Assembly: GCF_000760295.1 (NCBI RefSeq)
Contig: NZ_JNBA01000030.1
Location: forward strand, 20,464 to 84,463
DNA length: 64,000 nucleotides
Reading direction: 5' to 3'
Source of the DNA: Prochlorococcus sp. MIT 0701
GTDB taxonomy: Bacteria; Cyanobacteriota; Cyanobacteriia; PCC-6307; Cyanobiaceae
A program made the position numbers and the translations under genes. Within the stretch, counting starts at the first letter, position 1; every line of letters begins with the position of its first letter. The notes beneath the pieces are model-generated. The model did not search any database, was not told the origin of the DNA, and saw nothing but the letters and a program-made list of their open reading frames with translations. Below are positions 60,340 to 64,000 of this stretch, one piece after another.

Positions 60340-60965
60340 CCTCACCACTAAGAACCTTTGCCTACGAGCATCGCTGGTTCTATGACCTAGTGACAACCAT
60401 TTCGGCCCTCAACGTAGGGGGTGTAAAGCGGTTGAGATCCTTAGGGCTGACTGCTCTTCAAGACAAGATTGCTAAAGGAGCACCAGTTTTGGATCTTTGC
60501 TGTGGGGCAGGCGAAACAGCAGCACCATGGATTGAGGCTGGTTTCGCTGTAACAGGTTTAGATCTTTCACCAAAGGCACTGGCACTAGCCGCTGAACGAA
60601 CCCCCCAACTGCAATGCATCGAGGGCATGGCAGAAAACCCACCGCTGAACACCAACCAATTTGCGGCCATCCAAATCAGCCTGGCCCTACACGAATTCAG
60701 CTCAGAAGAACGACGACAAGTGCTGAAAGCCTGCATGCGCCTATTGCAACCGGGTGGGTGGCTAGTGCTGATCGACCTCCATCCAGCAGGCCCCTACCTA
60801 AAACTGCCCCAACAGTTGTTTTGTGCCCTGTTCGAAACTGAAACGGCCCTAAAGATGCTCCAAGCAGACTTGCCCAAGCAACTTCGGGAGATGGGTTACA
60901 CCACTATTGAGCAAGAACTATTAGCAGGCCGAGCACTACAACGAATCACAGCCCGCCTCCCATAA
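60336..60965 (+). CDS. SAM-dependent methyltransferase (UbiE-like)
   Basis: A 209-residue class I methyltransferase: motif I VLDLCCGAGETAAPW, the acidic ribose ligand in TGLDLSPKAL and the LHEFSSEERRQVL and LLQPGGWLVLID segments. The UbiE-like pattern suggests a quinone or small-molecule substrate, which cannot be settled here. It overlaps the recombinase-like gene by 4 bases. Confidence 0.85.
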   Translation: MTSPLRTFAYEHRWFYDLVTTISALNVGGVKRLRSLGLTALQDKIAKGAPVLDLCCGAGETAAPWIEAGFAVTGLDLSPKALALAAERTPQLQCIEGMAENPPLNTNQFAAIQISLALHEFSSEERRQVLKACMRLLQPGGWLVLIDLHPAGPYLKLPQQLFCALFETETALKMLQADLPKQLREMGYTTIEQELLAGRALQRITARLP

Positions 60966-61008
60966 GCAGCCCAACTCAAAGCATGCTCAAGACCTTGCCA
61001 ACATTTTG

Positions 61009-61701
61009 ATGACCAACCCGCAGCCTCCGCATTCGCCGCATTCAACTGAACTCGATCACAGCGCAGAAGTTCTCGGCATAGGCGGGCATTTAGCCCCCGA
61101 AACCGACCAACAGGGCTACCGCAAACGCATGCAGCGCCGACAAGACGTTCAGCGCCAACGTGTAGGAGAAAGAGACAAAGAGAAGGGCCTAATCCTTGTC
61201 TTCACAGGACATGGCAAAGGCAAAACCACAGCAGCGCTAGGGCTAGCCTTACGCACCCTTGGCCATGGCGAGCGTGTTGCAGTCGTGCAATTCATTAAAG
61301 GGAGTTGGCAGCCAGGCGAAGCAAAAGCGTTAAAAGTTTTTGGTGACGCATTGAGCTGGCATGCGTTTGGAGAGGGCTTCACCTGGACAACCCAAGACCG
61401 GGAAAGAGATCAGCAATTGGTATCAAAAGCCTGGCAACAGGCTCTGATTTACCTCCACAGCAACAACCACAAACTTGTAGTGCTTGATGAGGTCAATGTG
61501 GCGATGAAACTGGGATACCTCAAGGTAGAAGAAGTCCTAGGGGGGATCACGGAAAGACCACCCCTAACCCACGTAGCACTCACTGGCCGGGGTGCACCAA
61601 AAGAGCTCATTGAACGTGCAGATCTGGTCACAGAAATGACCTTGGTACACCACCCCTTCAAGGAGCAAGGCGTCAAAGCACAAGCAGGCATTGAGTTCTG
61701 A
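61009..61701 (+). CDS. cobO: Cob(I)yrinic acid a,c-diamide adenosyltransferase
   Basis: Adds the 5'-deoxyadenosyl group to cob(I)yrinic diamide during B12 synthesis, just before the CobQ step encoded at 3.4 kb. The 230-residue protein has a charged N-terminal tail, the P-loop VFTGHGKGKTTAALG, and downstream VVLDEVNVAM and ALTGRGAPKELIE. The start is ATG 61009; a TTG at 61006 is directly in front. Confidence 0.94.
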   Translation: MTNPQPPHSPHSTELDHSAEVLGIGGHLAPETDQQGYRKRMQRRQDVQRQRVGERDKEKGLILVFTGHGKGKTTAALGLALRTLGHGERVAVVQFIKGSWQPGEAKALKVFGDALSWHAFGEGFTWTTQDRERDQQLVSKAWQQALIYLHSNNHKLVVLDEVNVAMKLGYLKVEEVLGGITERPPLTHVALTGRGAPKELIERADLVTEMTLVHHPFKEQGVKAQAGIEF

Positions 61702-62012
61702 AGCAATCAATCATCTCACCCCTAAATCCGCATCCAATAGCTGAGCTGCAGCAACAAAAACCGACAAACCGTTCACCAGCAAAGCTCTATGCACAATGAG
61801 CTCGCTCCAACAAGAAGGATCCAGTCTGATGCGTTCAAGCGCTCAACAGGTCAGACGGGCCATCACATCGCTGAGACAAAACACGTTCTCTCGCATCGAT
61901 CAGGAATGATGACTTCATCCAAGCGAACCTGAGAAGCGACAACCCTTCAGACCATCCAGCTCAAGGACTAGTAGGAGAAGGCTTGCTACTCTCATCGGGA
62001 TCTGGACGATGA
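61702..62012. other. 311-base leader region before pyrH
   Basis: No supported gene. A 37-codon frame starting near 61797 (beginning MSSLQQEGSSL) has no recognisable features. The region should hold the pyrH promoter. Confidence 0.4.
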
Positions 62013-62726
62013 ATGGCCTACGCGCGAGTCCTTCTAAAACTCAGCGGCGAAGCGCTGATGGGCGATCAGACTTATGGCATCGATCCAGCAATTGTTCAAT
62101 CCATCTCTGAAGATGTAGCCAAAGTGGTGGCCAAGGGCACCCAATTGGCGATCGTGGTGGGTGGTGGCAATATTTTTCGAGGCCTAAAGGGTTCTGCAGC
62201 GGGCATGGATCGGGCCACAGCCGACTACGTCGGCATGTTGGCCACAGTGATGAATGCCATCACGCTGCAGGATGGCTTAGAGCGAGCAGGGGTACCCACC
62301 CGGGTACAAACTGCAATCGAAATGCAAGAGGTGGCGGAGCCTTACATCCGTCGGCGAGCTATTCGTCATCTAGAGAAAGGCCGAGTGGTTGTGTTTGGTG
62401 GAGGCTGCGGCAATCCATTCTTCACAACTGACACCACGGCATCACTTCGGGCTGCGGAAATCAACGCTGATGTGGTGTTCAAAGCCACGAAGGTGGATGG
62501 GGTTTATGACCGTGATCCCAAACGCTTCCCTGATGCAAAGCGCTACGACTCACTCACCTTCCAGCAAGTGCTAAGCGGCGAGCTGGCGGTAATGGACAGC
62601 ACTGCCATTGCCCTATGCAAAGACAACAATATCCCGATCGTTGTATTTGACCTCTTTGAACCTGGCAACATCGGCAAAGCAGTGGCTGGCGAAGCAATCG
62701 GCTCCCGTATCAGCAATGCAACCTAA
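62013..62726 (+). CDS. pyrH: UMP kinase
   Basis: Phosphorylates UMP to UDP. The 237-residue amino-acid-kinase-fold protein has [22 protein letters not shown], the [14 protein letters not shown] loop and the [16 protein letters not shown] segment. It is followed by frr after 50 bases, the order pyrH-frr common in bacteria. Confidence 0.97.
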   Translation: MAYARVLLKLSGEALMGDQTYGIDPAIVQSISEDVAKVVAKGTQLAIVVGGGNIFRGLKGSAAGMDRATADYVGMLATVMNAITLQDGLERAGVPTRVQTAIEMQEVAEPYIRRRAIRHLEKGRVVVFGGGCGNPFFTTDTTASLRAAEINADVVFKATKVDGVYDRDPKRFPDAKRYDSLTFQQVLSGELAVMDSTAIALCKDNNIPIVVFDLFEPGNIGKAVAGEAIGSRISNAT

Positions 62727-62776
62727 ACAGGCCATCCCAACTCATCCCTTCACCCAGCCTTCGCCTCTCTGAAGCC

Positions 62777-63325
62777 ATGTCGAACCAGGATCTCAAAGAC
62801 AACATGCACAAATCAGTGGAGGCCACACAGCGCAACTTCGCCACCATCCGTACTGGACGCGCTAACCCGTCACTACTGGATCGAATCAACGTTGAGTATT
62901 ACGGCACCGAAACGCCCCTGAAATCTCTGGCAACAATATCCACCCCTGATTCACAGACGATTGCCATACAGCCCTTTGACAATGGATCAATGGGCCTGAT
63001 TGAAAAAGCCATTGCCACTAGTGATTTGGGATTGACACCCAACAATGACGGCAAGATCATTCGCATCAATGTGCCGCCGCTAACTGAAGAGCGCCGCAAG
63101 GAGTTCTGCAAGCTGGCAGCAAAATATGCCGAGGAAGGCAAAGTAGCTCTGCGCAACATCCGTCGCGATGCAATAGATAAAGTGAAAAAGCTAGAAAAAG
63201 ATGGCGAGCTCTCTAAAGATCAGAGCCATGATGAACAGGACGGGATACAAAAGCTCACCGACAAATTCATCACTGATATCGAAAACTACCTCGCCGAAAA
63301 AGAAGCCGACATTCTCAAGGTTTGA
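62777..63325 (+). CDS. frr: Ribosome recycling factor
   Basis: Splits post-termination ribosomes together with EF-G. The 182-residue protein has the family's [13 protein letters not shown] and [15 protein letters not shown] near the start and the helical [27 protein letters not shown] later. The stop overlaps the next gene's TTG start. Confidence 0.97.
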   Translation: MSNQDLKDNMHKSVEATQRNFATIRTGRANPSLLDRINVEYYGTETPLKSLATISTPDSQTIAIQPFDNGSMGLIEKAIATSDLGLTPNNDGKIIRINVPPLTEERRKEFCKLAAKYAEEGKVALRNIRRDAIDKVKKLEKDGELSKDQSHDEQDGIQKLTDKFITDIENYLAEKEADILKV

Positions 63326-64000
63326 GCACTCGCGATGTGCTGGTCATCGGAGCAGGCGCCGCTGGATCTGCGGCGGCTTTCCATCTGGCTGCAGCCGGCC
63401 AACGCGTCACACTGCTCGAACAGAATGCACAGCAAACGATCAAACCCTGTGGTGGAGGCATGGCAGCTGCGGTGCAGGAGTGGTTTCCATTTGATTTGCA
63501 ATCGGTCGTTGATGAAGTCATTGAAAGGGTTGAGTTCAGCTGGCGGCTCAGTGATCCAGTCGTGGCCGACCTGCAAGATTCCGCCCCGTTTTGGATTGTG
63601 CGGCGAGAGAAGCTTGATGCCCTTCTAGCCAGCCATGCGATTGATGCAGGCGCCGAACTAATCCGGCCTTTTGCGGTGAAAAGCCTGCAAAGACATGAGG
63701 GGGTTTGGCAAGTTACAGCCGATGACGGCAGACAACTTGAAGCAAGAGCGGTTGTAGTGGCGAATGGCTCCCTGTCCGCTTGGCCTGAAGCCTTGGGATT
63801 GGGACCAAAAACACTGCATCACGCGAGCACCATGTCTGTGCGCCTGGAGGGTCGCGGCAACCTCAAAACTGGTTCAGCCCGATTTGAATTTGGGCTGGTA
63901 CATCATGGTTTTGCCTGGGCTTTCCCCTTGGCAGGCGGCGTGAATGTAGGCGTAGGTACGTTCATCGGCCGCAATGCCGCCGATAGTGATGCAGTCTTGG
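63322..64000 (+). CDS. Geranylgeranyl-reductase-family FAD oxidoreductase (cut at right edge)
   Basis: A flavoprotein of the geranylgeranyl reductase family, which saturates isoprenoid chains of chlorophyll and quinones or related substrates. The visible 226 residues have the FAD-binding start [17 protein letters not shown], the family's KPCGGGM segment and [12 protein letters not shown]. The TTG at 63322 overlaps the frr stop (TTGA). The 3' part is beyond base 64000. Whether it is ChlP or the second, uncharacterised family member cannot be decided from this part. Confidence 0.85.
   Translation, partial: MSTRDVLVIGAGAAGSAAAFHLAAAGQRVTLLEQNAQQTIKPCGGGMAAAVQEWFPFDLQSVVDEVIERVEFSWRLSDPVVADLQDSAPFWIVRREKLDALLASHAIDAGAELIRPFAVKSLQRHEGVWQVTADDGRQLEARAVVVANGSLSAWPEALGLGPKTLHHASTMSVRLEGRGNLKTGSARFEFGLVHHGFAWAFPLAGGVNVGVGTFIGRNAADSDAVL

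Overview
The window comes from a marine alpha-cyanobacterium. It carries form IA RuBisCO inside a complete alpha-carboxysome (cso) operon, photosystem II genes psbD/psbC, both the light-dependent and the light-independent protochlorophyllide reductases, a ferrochelatase with a chlorophyll-binding-like tail, and the alkane pathway (AAR/ADO). The moderate overall GC, the extra shell gene csoS1E, and an ADO that closely resembles (from memory) the structurally known MIT9313 enzyme point to a low-light clade IV Prochlorococcus. A marine Synechococcus is the main alternative. The assignment is inference; no database was searched.

Layout. 1-2.2 kb: psbD (5' end cut by the window edge) overlapping psbC. 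2.3-5.1 kb: maf, a small unknown protein, cobQ and a coupled 2Fe-2S ferredoxin. 5.1-7.2 kb: an AT-rich stretch with a leucine-carboxyl-methyltransferase-like gene and a peroxiredoxin. 7.2-10.6 kb: dnaA, a DegP/HtrA protease and a TIGR04282-type glycosyltransferase. 10.6-12.2 kb: an AT-rich insert-like segment with an acidic protein bearing calcium-binding DxDGDG repeats. It separates that glycosyltransferase from its usual TIGR04283-type partner at 12.2 kb. 12.9-17.9 kb: GNAT, ABC exporter, hisG, glyoxalase II, ridA and a small DUF3136-like protein.

17.9-33.4 kb is a CO2-concentrating island. On the minus strand it runs csoS1-cbbL-cbbS-csoS2-csoSCA-csoS4A-csoS4B-csoS1E-acRAF-cbbX. Beyond a plus-strand rdgB/HAM1 gene lie csoS1D, two or three small genes of unknown role, and the bicarbonate uptake genes sbtB, sbtA and bicA. 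Together these cover bicarbonate import, shell, scaffold, carbonic anhydrase, RuBisCO, and RuBisCO assembly and repair. 33.6-38.6 kb holds the chlorophyll genes chlN, chlB, chlL and, convergently, por, followed by a tiny psaM.

38.7-64 kb is ordinary core genome: sulfite-exporter-like protein, lipoate-ligase-like protein, site-2 protease, trpF, a 42-49-residue single-span protein, folE and an SDR, accA, AAR and ADO, creatininase-like protein, a translationally coupled S1-domain/Tab2/YfiH trio, an FAD dehydrogenase, a solute-binding-like protein, ilvB with a C-terminal zinc ribbon, hemH, an atypical tyrosine-recombinase-like protein, a methyltransferase, cobO, pyrH, frr, and the start of a geranylgeranyl-reductase-family gene cut by the right edge. 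No rRNA, tRNA, CRISPR array, insertion sequence or prophage was recognised. I found no wholly new system. The best leads are the acidic calcium-repeat protein splitting the glycosyltransferase pair, the HTH-like protein divergent from csoS1D, the composition break inside chlL, and the hairpins in the spacers between the csoS1, cbbL, cbbS and csoS2 genes.
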